Below, piece by piece: positions 34,894 through 43,054 of a stretch of DNA of 64,000 nucleotides. Numbering within the stretch: the stretch's first letter is position 1; each line of letters opens with the position of its first letter. Below the pieces are notes generated by a model. The model worked only from the letters and a program-made list of their open reading frames with translations. It made no database searches and was not told where the DNA came from. Both the position numbers and the translations under genes were made by a program. The DNA is taken from contig NZ_CP135079.1 in the NCBI RefSeq assembly GCF_032121415.1, positions 4,464,001 to 4,528,000 on the forward strand, written 5' to 3'. Source of the stretch: Streptomyces parvus (GTDB lineage: Bacteria > Actinomycetota > Actinomycetes > Streptomycetales > Streptomycetaceae).

Positions 34894-34979
34894 GAGAGTG
34901 GGAAGGGTCGCGCCCTTTCCCCGGGCGGCCCGGGGAGAATCCGTTCGCGTGCTCGGGGCCCGCCTGACACGATTCCCCC

Positions 34980-35819
34980 ATGTCCGACCCATCCGCCTCC
35001 GCCCCGAATCCCGCCCCCGCCGAGCCGCCCTCCGGCCCCGACTTCGACTCCGCGGCCTCCCGCGACCGGTTCGAGGCCCTCGTGGCCGAGGCCGACGCCG
35101 TGTCCGTGGACGGGTGGGACTTCTCCTGGCTCGACGGCCGCGCCACCGAGGAACGTCCCTCCTGGGGGTACGCCCGCGCGATGGCCGACCGGCTCGGCCG
35201 GGCCCACGCCGCGCTCGACCTCCAGACCGGGGGCGGCGAGGTGCTGGCCTCCGCGCCGAAGCTGCCGCCGGTCACCGTGGCCACGGAGGCGTGGCCGCCC
35301 AACATCGCCCGCGCCACCGCCCTGCTGCACCCGCTCGGGGCGGTGGTCGTCGCCGACGAGGACGAGCCGCCGCTGCCCTTCGGCGACGCCGCCTTCGACC
35401 TCGTGGTCAGCCGCCACCCGGTCACCACGTGGTGGGAGGAGATCGCGCGCGTGCTCGCCCCCGGCGGCACGTACTTCTCGCAGCAGGTCGGCCCGGCCAG
35501 CGTCTTCGAACTCGTGGAGTACTTCCTCGGCCCGCAGCCGCCCGAGGTCCGTCGCGGACGGCACCCCGAGGACGCGCGGGCCGCCGCGACGGCGGCCGGC
35601 CTGGAGGTGGTGGACCTGCGCTCGGAGACCCTGCGCACCGAGTTCCGCGACATCGGCGCGGTGGTCTACTTCCTGCGCAAGGTGATCTGGATGGTGCCCG
35701 GCTTCACCGTCGAGGAGTACCGTCCCCAACTGGCCGCTCTGCACCGGAAGATCGAGACGGAGGGGCCGTTCCTCGCCCGCACCGCCCGCTTCCTGATCGA
35801 GGCCCGCAAGCCCCGGTGA
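34980..35819 (+). CDS. SAM-dependent methyltransferase
   Basis: 279 residues from ATG 34980. Class I fold: motif I ALDLQTGGGEVL, an acidic strand VVVADEDEPPLPF, AAFDLVVSRHPVTTWWEEIARVLAPGGTYFSQQVG. The substrate is unknown; a small-molecule acceptor is more likely than rRNA because no binding extension is present. The N-terminus is Pro/Ala-rich. Confidence 0.8.
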   Translation: MSDPSASAPNPAPAEPPSGPDFDSAASRDRFEALVAEADAVSVDGWDFSWLDGRATEERPSWGYARAMADRLGRAHAALDLQTGGGEVLASAPKLPPVTVATEAWPPNIARATALLHPLGAVVVADEDEPPLPFGDAAFDLVVSRHPVTTWWEEIARVLAPGGTYFSQQVGPASVFELVEYFLGPQPPEVRRGRHPEDARAAATAAGLEVVDLRSETLRTEFRDIGAVVYFLRKVIWMVPGFTVEEYRPQLAALHRKIETEGPFLARTARFLIEARKPR

Positions 35820-35956
35820 CGTCGGCCGGATCCCGTACCACCGGTCAACCCGCTTACCCCGTACGTCAGTTCAGCCGTGTCTCGGAGGCAACGGGATCGT
35901 GCGGGCCACCGTCCTACCCTGCGAGGGGCACGCACAGTGAAGGAGTGGGAGCGGGC

Positions 35957-36403
35957 ATGACCGTGGAGAGGGAAGACTGTGCGGGGCCCGCCGGGCGCGC
36001 GCGCCAGGGCAACGCCGACTGGCTCACGGGGGCCAGGATCACCGCCGTCCTCGGCGTCTACTACCGGCCCGAGGGCCGGGCGGGCGAGCCGGAAGCCGTC
36101 GAGTTCGTCCTCGCGGAGGACCAGTCCGTCCTGCTGACCTGCGCCTCCGACCGGACGCTGCGCGTCACCCCGGGCGCCTGGCCGCGGTTACCCGACTGGT
36201 GCGTACCGGCGAGCCAGTGGCACCACGCGCCGCCCGCGCTCCTGCCGCCGGTGCCGTACGGGGGAGCGTGGACGGTCGTCGGGACCCAGGAGGTCAGGGA
36301 CGGTTGCGGCGAGGTGCTCCAGGCCGTCATCCGGTGCCGGGAAGGGGACTTCGTGGTGGTCGCCGGAGACACGATGGCGATCCGCTTCGACCCGCGCCCC
36401 TGA
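35957..36403 (+). CDS. Hypothetical protein with a TTA codon
   Basis: 148 residues from ATG 35957 with GGAG upstream. No recognised family; the fold appears to be beta-rich (ITAVLGVYYRPEG, FVLAEDQSVLLTCASDRTLRVTPG, FVVVAGDTMAIRF). The leucine of PRLPDWC is encoded by TTA at 36188-36190 (codon 78), the only TTA I found in a gene of this window. In Streptomyces such codons need the bldA tRNA, so the protein should appear late in development. Confidence 0.72.
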   Translation: MTVEREDCAGPAGRARQGNADWLTGARITAVLGVYYRPEGRAGEPEAVEFVLAEDQSVLLTCASDRTLRVTPGAWPRLPDWCVPASQWHHAPPALLPPVPYGGAWTVVGTQEVRDGCGEVLQAVIRCREGDFVVVAGDTMAIRFDPRP

Positions 36404-36490
36404 GGCGTACCGGCTGCGCCTCTGCCCGCGCTCCCGACGGCGTCCCCGCCTCGCGCCCCGCCTCCGTACGCACGTACACGCGCCCCAGCC

Positions 36491-37666
36491 CTACGCGTGC
36501 GGCCCCACCGCCACCGGGCCGACCGTCAGCTCCGCCGTCCCCTCCATGATGGCGGCGACCCGCTCCACCTGCTCCTCCAGGTCCCGCAGCCGCGCCCCGG
36601 ACAGCGGCTTCAGCGGTTCCACCGTCACCGCGATCCGGCGGCCCGAGCGGCGCTGGTGCCAGACGCCCGCGACCACGCCGTCCACCAGCAGCACCGGGAA
36701 GTTCCCCGCCTGCCCGCCCCCGAGGGCCCGCTCCCGCGCCGCCCCCGGGAACAGCCGCTCACGGGGGCCCGAGGCGATGGCGAACGCGTCGAAGTAGGGG
36801 AGCAGGCGCACCCCCCGCACCGGCGCGTCCGGGAAGTCCGTGTCGCCCGCGACCACCCACGCCGGCCCGTCCTCCCCGAACGTCACCTCCTCGATCGCCC
36901 CCGATGCGGCCAGGGCGGCGAACTGCTCGGCCGCCCAGCGCTTCGGCGCCGCGAGCCACCGGGCGGCGTGCGCGGGGGTCGCCGGCCCGTAGGCGTACAG
37001 GTACCGCTCGACCAGGGCCCGCAGTGCCCCGGCGCCCGGCAGCGGGGTGCACCCGGGGTTCGTGTACGCCGCCTTCCGGCCCCGGTTCGGGGCGTAGGCG
37101 AGGGCGCCCCGGTGTCCGGCCCGATGCAGGACCTGCCGCCAGCGCGGCCACATCGCCTGGAACCCGGGCATCACCAGGTCCCCGGCCCACGGCCCGGTCC
37201 GCGCGACGACCTCGTCCGAGAGCTCGTCGATGGTCAGCTCCGCCCCGGTCAGCGCCTCCCCGACCGCCGCGACGACCGCCTCCACCTGGTCCGGGGTCAT
37301 CCGGGCGTTCTTGGGGAAGGGGTTCGGGCCCGTCGGTACGGCGGACAGAGCGCCGGTCCACAGGGGCAGGTCCGCCGCGGGCAGCAGATGGACCGTGCCG
37401 CGCGGCCCGAACGTCTTCACCAGGGTCCGGTCGGTCCACAGCGCCGTACGGACGTCCGTGCGCGTCAGCCCGTCCCCGCGCAGCCCCACGGACAGCTCGG
37501 CCGCCGACAGCACCTGGGCGTGCGCGCCGAGCATCGCGGCCACCGCGTCGCCCGGCTCGGTGAAGGGCGACGCGGTGGCGGCGGCCTCCGGGTGGAGGCG
37601 CTGCCGTGCCAGCCGCCGGGCGTTCGCCCCGGCCCAGGTCACGGTCGCCGGGGATCGTGTCGTCAT
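36491..37666 (-). CDS. Winged-helix DNA-binding protein (HTH_42 / YcaQ-like)
   Basis: 391 residues from ATG 37666. The family pattern is seen in RLARQRL at the start, DVRTALWTDRTLVKTFGPRGTVHLLP, AHAARWLAAP and the late LLPYFDAFAIASGPRERLFPG. HTH_42 proteins include crosslink-repair DNA glycosylases of the YcaQ/AlkX type, but several actinobacterial members are of unknown activity. No operon partner. Confidence 0.8.
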   Translation of the reverse strand: MTTRSPATVTWAGANARRLARQRLHPEAAATASPFTEPGDAVAAMLGAHAQVLSAAELSVGLRGDGLTRTDVRTALWTDRTLVKTFGPRGTVHLLPAADLPLWTGALSAVPTGPNPFPKNARMTPDQVEAVVAAVGEALTGAELTIDELSDEVVARTGPWAGDLVMPGFQAMWPRWRQVLHRAGHRGALAYAPNRGRKAAYTNPGCTPLPGAGALRALVERYLYAYGPATPAHAARWLAAPKRWAAEQFAALAASGAIEEVTFGEDGPAWVVAGDTDFPDAPVRGVRLLPYFDAFAIASGPRERLFPGAARERALGGGQAGNFPVLLVDGVVAGVWHQRRSGRRIAVTVEPLKPLSGARLRDLEEQVERVAAIMEGTAELTVGPVAVGPHA

Positions 37667-38057
37667 GCCCCGAACCTAGAGGCCCTGGGGGTCAGCTCCT
37701 GTCCTCTTCCGCGGCCCCGGCGTGTGCGTACCGGCCGCGTCAAGGCGGCGGCGCCCGGCGACCCCTCGATACGGAGGTCGATAACGGGCGGCGAACGGGC
37801 CCCGGAGGGGGCGCCGACGAGGGATGGGGCCTGCTCGGAACGGAGTCCGGCATATTCGGAGAGTAATGGTGGGGTGGCGTGGCGCGCGTCGGCACTTACG
37901 AAGGGTTATGGTGGAAACCCCCCCTCGGGCCGGTCCGTATCCCCCCCCACGGACCGGCCCGTTTTTCGTGGGCCGGCGCCGGCGCTGCCGGGCGGCCCGG
38001 GAGCGGCCCCCGGACCGCTCCCGTTCCTCCTTCCGCGCAGGCCCCGTTGAGCCGACG
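37667..38057. other. 391 bp intergenic region holding the 6C RNA
   Basis: Between the divergent-facing HTH_42 gene and the 3' end of the aldo/keto reductase gene. The only structure I see is the 6C-type RNA and its terminator at the + strand; the remainder (37967-38057) serves as the 3' flank of the reductase gene. Confidence 0.5.
37890..37967 (+). ncRNA. 6C small RNA
   Basis: Two C-runs, seven C at 37918-37924 and eight C at 37941-37948, lie in hairpin loops. The second hairpin has a perfect 13 bp stem (37926-37938 with 37949-37961) followed by TTTTT, so it doubles as a terminator. This is the layout of the 6C RNA of actinobacteria: two adjacent stem-loops each with six or more cytosines. 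The 5' end is uncertain and may lie as far upstream as about 37860. I recall the S. coelicolor copy also lying beside an oxidoreductase gene. Confidence 0.8.
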
Positions 38058-39107
38058 TCAGCCGCGGTCGGCCCAGATGTTGGTGCCCGCCGTGTCCACG
38101 GCGAAGGTGTCGATCTCCTTGAGCTCCTCGGCGGTGAGTGCCGGACCCGCGAGGGCCGCCACGTTCTCCTCCAACTGCTTCACGCTCGACGCGCCGATCA
38201 GCGCCGAGGTCATCCGGCTGTCGCGCAGCACCCACGCGATGGCGAGCTGGGCGAGCGACTGGCCGCGGCCCTGGGCGATGTCGTTGAGCCCGTTGAGCCG
38301 GCGGACCACCTCGTCGGAGAGCAGACCCGGATCGAGGGACTTGCCCTGGGTGGCGCGCGAGCCCTCCGGGATGCCCTGCAGATACTTGTTCGTGAGCAGG
38401 CCCTGGGCGAGCGGCACGAAGGAGATGCAGCCCATTCCGGCCGCTTCCAGGGTGTCGAGCAGCCCGTCGTCCTCGATCCAGCGGTTGATCATGGAGTAGG
38501 ACGGCTGGTGGATCAGGGCCGGGACGCCCATCTCCTTGAGCAGCCCGGCCGCCTCGGCGGTCTGCTCCGCGGGGTACGAGGAGACGCCCACGTACAGCGC
38601 CTTGCCCTGCTGGACGGCGGACGCCAGGGCGCCCATCGTCTCCTCCAGCGGGGTGTTCGGGTCGAAGCGGTGCGAGTAGAAGATGTCGACGTAGTCCAGG
38701 CCCATCCGCTTCAGAGACGCGTCGAGCGAGGACAGCAGGTATTTCCGGGAGCCCCACTCGCCGTACGGGCCGGGGTGCATCAGATAGCCGGCCTTGGTGG
38801 AAATGACCAGTTCGTCACGGTACGGCGCGAAGTCCTGGGCGAAGAGCTTCCCGAAGTTCAGCTCGGCCGAGCCGGGCGGCGGGCCGTAGTTGTTGGCCAG
38901 GTCGAAGTGGGTCACCCCGAGGTCGAAGGCGCGGCGCAGGATCGCCCGCTGGGACTCCAGCGTCCGGTCGTCGCCGAAGTTGTGCCACAGGCCCAGCGAG
39001 AGGGCGGGCAGCTTGAGGCCGCTGCGCCCGGTCCGGCGGTACTCCATGGAGTCGTAGCGCGAGGGAGCGGCTCGGTAGTACAGGTCGGGGGAGAGGTAAT
39101 CAGTCAC
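38058..39107 (-). CDS. Aldo/keto reductase (YghZ-like, glyceraldehyde-3-phosphate reductase type)
   Basis: 349 residues from GTG 39107 with AAGGAGAG upstream. AKR fold with NADPH use: GVTHFDLANNYG (Asp and Tyr of the catalytic tetrad), STKAGY (Lys), DYVDIFYSHRFD (His), and ALIGASSVKQLEENV (cofactor binding). The N-terminal MEYRRTGRSGLKLPALSLGLW is the AKR14/YghZ type, whose members detoxify methylglyoxal or reduce L-glyceraldehyde 3-phosphate. Monocistronic; the 6C RNA lies just past its end. Confidence 0.9.
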   Translation of the reverse strand: MTDYLSPDLYYRAAPSRYDSMEYRRTGRSGLKLPALSLGLWHNFGDDRTLESQRAILRRAFDLGVTHFDLANNYGPPPGSAELNFGKLFAQDFAPYRDELVISTKAGYLMHPGPYGEWGSRKYLLSSLDASLKRMGLDYVDIFYSHRFDPNTPLEETMGALASAVQQGKALYVGVSSYPAEQTAEAAGLLKEMGVPALIHQPSYSMINRWIEDDGLLDTLEAAGMGCISFVPLAQGLLTNKYLQGIPEGSRATQGKSLDPGLLSDEVVRRLNGLNDIAQGRGQSLAQLAIAWVLRDSRMTSALIGASSVKQLEENVAALAGPALTAEELKEIDTFAVDTAGTNIWADRG

Positions 39108-39370
39108 GTTTCTCTCCTTATCACGGAGTTGTGACAGGCCGGGTTGGGTCCAGGTGACCCGCTCGCAGTAATGTGGCGGCTTCGGGGAATGCCGATGTGC
39201 GGCGCGGCGAAGGCCCGCGTGGCCCGTGCCGGTGGTAGAGGCGCGGACCGCCCGGGGATCGTGCGAGCGGCGCAGGCCGTGCGGCGATCCCCTGCGGGGG
39301 ACGTCCCCTGTTGCCCCCGGCGACGGGGAGGGCGGGCCCCGGCCCGTACGGAACCGAGAGGGTGAACGCA

Positions 39371-40132
39371 GTGAACTTCCGCGACCTGGTGTACAGGCTC
39401 TACGCGCGCCGGGTGGAAGGCCGCCTGGACCACGACCAGGTGCCGAAGCACATCGGGGTCATCCTCGACGGCAACCGGCGGTGGGCCAAGGCGTCCGGCG
39501 GATCGGCCGTGCAGGGCCACCAGGCCGGTGCGGACAAGATCTCCGAGCTGCTCGGCTGGTGCGACGAGACCGATGTCGAGGTCGTCACCCTCTGGATGCT
39601 CTCCACGGACAACTTCGACCGGCCCGAGCACGAGCTGAAGCCGCTGCTCGGCATCATCGAGAACACCGTCCGCAACCTCGCCGCCGACGGGCGCTGGCGC
39701 GTCCACCACGTCGGCACGCTCGACCTGCTCCCGCCGGAGACGCAGACGGTGCTGAAGGAGGCCGAGGAGGCGACGTCCGGCATCGACGGGATAATCGTCA
39801 ACGTCGCGGTCGGCTACGGCGGCCGCCAGGAGATCGCGGACGCGGTGCGCTCCCTGCTCCTGGACCACGCGGACAAGGGCACGACCTTCGAGGAACTGGC
39901 CGAGGTCGTCTCCACGGACCTGATCTCCGAGCACCTCTACACCCGGGGCCAGCCCGATCCCGACCTGGTGATCCGGACGAGCGGCGAGCAGCGGCTCTCG
40001 GGCTTCATGCTCTGGCAGAGCGCCCATTCGGAGTACTACTTCTGCGAGGTCTTCTGGCCGGCCTTCCGCAAGGTCGACTTCCTCCGGGCGCTGCGTGACT
40101 ACTCCGCCCGCCACCGGCGTTTCGGGGGCTGA
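39371..40132 (+). CDS. uppS: Isoprenyl transferase (cis-prenyltransferase, undecaprenyl diphosphate synthase type)
   Basis: 253 residues from GTG 39371, chosen for GAGAGGG at 39355-39361; a GTG at 39362 lacks spacing. Signature motifs: HIGVILDGNRRWAK with catalytic Asp33, and the IPP-binding RTSGEQRLSGFMLWQSAHSEYYF. The enzyme condenses farnesyl diphosphate with IPP to make the lipid carrier of cell-wall synthesis. Actinobacteria usually have two such enzymes, and a shorter-product Z-farnesyl synthase cannot be excluded. Confidence 0.9.
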   Translation: MNFRDLVYRLYARRVEGRLDHDQVPKHIGVILDGNRRWAKASGGSAVQGHQAGADKISELLGWCDETDVEVVTLWMLSTDNFDRPEHELKPLLGIIENTVRNLAADGRWRVHHVGTLDLLPPETQTVLKEAEEATSGIDGIIVNVAVGYGGRQEIADAVRSLLLDHADKGTTFEELAEVVSTDLISEHLYTRGQPDPDLVIRTSGEQRLSGFMLWQSAHSEYYFCEVFWPAFRKVDFLRALRDYSARHRRFGG

Positions 40133-40481
40133 GCCGCCGGGGCGCGCGAGGGCGTGCCCCGGCGCGTCATCGCGCGTCCACCGGGACTTCTCCCCGCCGT
40201 GTCATATGCAGCGGCATGGCTTCGGGCCGATGAGGGAATACCCCTGACAGGTCGACATCCGGTCATCAACCAGGCGGACGTCGTCACCAAGTGAGCGGCA
40301 CCCAGTCCGCTCGCCCGGGAGGCCCTTTGCACACGAAGGACCGTACGCAGCGTGCGGCCGACGCGGTGGCCGTGGTCCGGCCCGCGCACGAGGGCCCGAT
40401 CCCGGTCCGTCCTCTCCCTTCGGGAAGCTCCGCGACCGTCCGTCGCACTCCCCGACCTCGTCCGAGGGGGTACGTCCTTCC
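40133..40481 (+). other. 349 bp intergenic region upstream of the phoH gene
   Basis: No gene is evident. GAGGGGG at 40464-40470 is the probable ribosome site. A GGGAAT box near 40229 resembles a stress-sigma -35 element, but no matching -10 follows at the expected distance. Confidence 0.4.
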
Positions 40482-41804
40482 GTGGTGAACAGCAGCAAGC
40501 GCCGCATGCCCGACCGGCGCACATACGTTCTCGACACCAGCGTCCTGCTGGCCGACCCTGGCGCCGTGGCCCGCTTCGACGAGCACGAAGTCGTGCTGCC
40601 GATCGTGGTGGTCACGGAGCTGGAGGCCAAACGGCACCATCCCGAGCTCGGATACTTCGCCCGCCAGGCCCTGCGCCTGCTGGACGACTTCCGGATCCGG
40701 TACGGCCGGCTGGACGCCCCGATCCCGCTCGGGGACCTGGGCGGGTCGCTCCGTGTCGAACTGAACCACTCCGATCCCGGCGTCCTGCCCGCCGGCTACC
40801 GGTTGGGGGACAACGACTCACGGATCCTCGCGGTCGCACGCAACCTCCAGGCCGAGGGGTACGACGTCACGGTCGTCTCCAAGGACCTGCCCCTCCGCAT
40901 CAAGGCGTCCTCCGTCGGCCTCCTCGCCGAGGAGTACCGCGCCGAGCTCGCCATCACGGACTCCGGCTGGACCGGTATGAGCGAACTGTCCCTCGCCGGG
41001 GAACAGGTCGACCTGCTGTTCGGCGAGGAGACGCTGTACGTCCCGGAGGCCGCCGAGCTGCCGGTCCACACCGGCCTGGTCCTTCAGTCCGAGCGCGGCA
41101 AGGCGCTGGGCCGGGTGACGGCCGAGGGCAACGTGCGCCTCGTGCGGGGCGACCGGGAGGCATTCGGCATCCACGGGCGCAGCGCCGAGCAGCGGATCGC
41201 GCTCGACCTCCTCCTCGACAGCGACGTCGGCATCGTGTCGCTCGGCGGACGCGCGGGCACCGGCAAGTCCGCGCTGGCCCTCTGCGCGGGCCTGGAGGCC
41301 GTGCTGGAGAGGCAGCAGCACAAGAAGGTGATGGTCTTCCGCCCGCTGTACGCGGTGGGCGGGCAGGAGCTCGGCTATCTCCCCGGCAGCGAGGCCGAGA
41401 AGATGAGCCCCTGGGCGCAGGCGGTCTTCGACACGCTCTCGGCGGTCGCCGGGCGCGAGGTCATCGAGGAGGTGCTCGGCCGCGGGATGCTGGAGGTCCT
41501 GCCGCTCACCCACATCCGCGGCCGCTCGCTGCACGACGCGTTCGTGATCGTCGACGAGGCGCAGTCGCTCGAACGGAACGTCCTGCTGACCGTGTTGTCC
41601 AGAATCGGGGCGAATTCGCGTGTCGTGCTCACCCACGACGTGGCCCAGCGGGACAACCTCCGGGTCGGCCGGTACGACGGAGTCGTCGCCGTCGTCGAGA
41701 AGCTGAAGGGCCATCCGCTGTTCGCGCACGTCACGCTCACCCGGTCGGAGCGTTCGCAGATCGCCGCGCTGGTGACCGAAATGCTGGAGGAGGGTCACAT
41801 CTGA
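40482..41804 (+). CDS. PhoH-family ATPase with N-terminal PIN domain (PhoH2)
   Basis: 440 residues from GTG 40482 (the next codon is also GTG). PIN nuclease domain (about 12-140) with acidic residues in YVLDTSVLL (Asp18), VVTELEAKRH (Glu46) and GDNDSRILAVA. PhoH ATPase domain (about 235-437) with Walker A GRAGTGKSALA and Walker B AFVIVDEAQSL, then TGKLxxR-like contexts. PhoH2 proteins of mycobacteria are RNA helicase/ribonucleases, sometimes with an upstream antitoxin (PhoAT). No phoAT-like gene is obvious here. Terminated by a hairpin at 41821. Confidence 0.9.
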   Translation: MVNSSKRRMPDRRTYVLDTSVLLADPGAVARFDEHEVVLPIVVVTELEAKRHHPELGYFARQALRLLDDFRIRYGRLDAPIPLGDLGGSLRVELNHSDPGVLPAGYRLGDNDSRILAVARNLQAEGYDVTVVSKDLPLRIKASSVGLLAEEYRAELAITDSGWTGMSELSLAGEQVDLLFGEETLYVPEAAELPVHTGLVLQSERGKALGRVTAEGNVRLVRGDREAFGIHGRSAEQRIALDLLLDSDVGIVSLGGRAGTGKSALALCAGLEAVLERQQHKKVMVFRPLYAVGGQELGYLPGSEAEKMSPWAQAVFDTLSAVAGREVIEEVLGRGMLEVLPLTHIRGRSLHDAFVIVDEAQSLERNVLLTVLSRIGANSRVVLTHDVAQRDNLRVGRYDGVVAVVEKLKGHPLFAHVTLTRSERSQIAALVTEMLEEGHI

Positions 41805-42193
41805 CCCGCATGTCCCCTTGATGCCGCCCGGCGAGCCAAGGAGTTTAGCCGGGCGGCATTGTGCTGCGCCGTCATTTCCGAAAAACCGATGGACCGAACG
41901 GGGTGTGACGTTTCCCACGCAACACAGAATTGCCTCCACGCGTCCCCGTCCGGCAGAGTCTTGCTTCCGTCAGGCCCCGCATACGGCACTTGGGCACCTC
42001 CAGAGGCGCCACGCACCACACAACTCAACACGAGACGCCCGTATGCCGCCCGCGAGCACCACGCGGCAGCCTCCTCACCGGGGTTGCCCATCGGGCCCGT
42101 GCCTCCCGTGACCCACGCAGTAGGGGGGCCAGTGCCGGGGGCACGAACGCGCCCGCGAGGTCACCTAAGCGGGCGATGCTGGAAGGACACCAT
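41805..42193. other. 389 bp intergenic region upstream of the transglycosylase gene
   Basis: Holds the phoH terminator (41821-41859) and a leader of about 300 bp rich in palindromic GC segments. No known riboswitch signature was recognised; the reading frame of the transglycosylase stays open upstream but encodes nothing protein-like. An ATG directly followed by TGA (42192-42197) overlaps the GTG start. Confidence 0.45.
41821..41859 (+). terminator. Terminator after phoH gene
   Basis: Perfect 12 bp stem (41821-41832 with 41848-41859) closing a 15 nt loop, starting 16 bp after the stop codon and followed by TTGTG. Confidence 0.65.
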
Positions 42194-42907
42194 GTGAGCC
42201 GGATCTCGGTCCGGGGGTTCGCCGTGGCATCCGCCACCGCGGTCACCACCGTAGGCGCCGTCGTAGGCGTTGCTGCGGGCGGCACACCTGCCGCCGACGA
42301 CAACAACTTCGAGGCGGCCGCAGCCGACACCACGCTGCTCGCAGACATCCCCGCGGGCCAGCAGGCCCAGGTCCAGACCGCTTCGCTGACGCAGCAGGCC
42401 GACGCCCAGGCGTCCGCCGCCGACGCCGCCGCGAAGAAGTCGGCCGAGGAATCCGCCCGCCTCCAGGCAGCCAAGGACGCCAAGTCCAAGAAGCAGGCGG
42501 CCGAGGACCGGATCAAGGCCGAGCGCGAGGCCGAGGCGAAGAAGAAGGAAGAGGCCGAGCGCGCCAGCCGTTCTTCCGTCCGCGACGCCTCCTCGTTCGC
42601 GGCCCAGGGCTCGTACACCGTGGCCCAGGTCCAGGCGATGGCCCGTCAGATGGTCCCCGCCGACCAGTTCCAGTGCTTCAGCAACATCGTGAACCACGAG
42701 TCGACCTGGAACTACCGCGCGACCAACCCGTCCTCCGGGGCGTACGGTCTGATGCAGGCGCTCCCGGGCTCCAAGATGTCGTCCGCCGGCGCCGACTGGC
42801 AGACCAACCCGGCCACCCAGATCAAGTGGGGCCTCAGCTACATGGACGGCCGCTACGGCTCCCCGTGCGGCGCCTGGTCCTTCTGGCAGGCCAACAACTG
42901 GTATTAG
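42194..42907 (+). CDS. Secreted lytic transglycosylase (SLT domain) with coiled-coil linker
   Basis: 237 residues from GTG 42194 with GGAAGGA 6 bp upstream. A signal-anchor hydrophobic stretch (about 5-30) leads to an Ala/Lys/Glu-rich helical segment (about 65-125), probably coiled coil. The SLT-like domain (140-237) has the catalytic Glu in FSNIVNHESTWNYRATNPSSGAYGLMQ (quoted here only to locate the motif HES, residue about 168) and YGSPCGAWSFWQ at the end. It would cleave peptidoglycan glycan strands during growth or resuscitation. Two cysteines near the ends of the domain may form a disulphide. Confidence 0.87.
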   Translation: MSRISVRGFAVASATAVTTVGAVVGVAAGGTPAADDNNFEAAAADTTLLADIPAGQQAQVQTASLTQQADAQASAADAAAKKSAEESARLQAAKDAKSKKQAAEDRIKAEREAEAKKKEEAERASRSSVRDASSFAAQGSYTVAQVQAMARQMVPADQFQCFSNIVNHESTWNYRATNPSSGAYGLMQALPGSKMSSAGADWQTNPATQIKWGLSYMDGRYGSPCGAWSFWQANNWY

Positions 42908-42947
42908 GGGAGAGCGGGCGGAAGTACACCGGCCGCCCTCTCAACCC

Positions 42948-42987
42948 CGCGAGGCCCCCCACCGTCCAGACGGTGGGGGGCCTCGCG
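42948..42987 (+). terminator. Terminator after the transglycosylase gene
   Basis: Perfect 18 bp stem (42948-42965 with 42970-42987) with the 4 nt loop CCAG, 40 bp after the stop codon, followed by CGTTGT. Confidence 0.75.
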
Positions 42988-43054
42988 CGTTGTACGGTCA
43001 CTTCCTGGTGAACCCGGAGCGCTGGGAAGCCCAGATGGGGGAAGGAAAGAGAGC

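Noticed and set aside
40229..40262. SigR-like promoter (GGGAAT) upstream of the PhoH gene.
   Set aside because: The GTT expected after an 18 bp spacer is absent.
41860..42193. Possible ydaO-type (c-di-AMP) riboswitch upstream of the transglycosylase gene, as in rpf genes.
   Set aside because: I could not find the conserved GGGGGACCC-like and GGGGUGAAU-like blocks; only a generic hairpin and GGAAGGA ribosome site are present. A covariance search would decide.
42192..42197. ATG immediately followed by TGA overlapping the transglycosylase start, as a regulatory start-stop.
   Set aside because: Such short overlaps occur by chance with GTGA/ATGTGA sequences, and there is no other sign of translational control.
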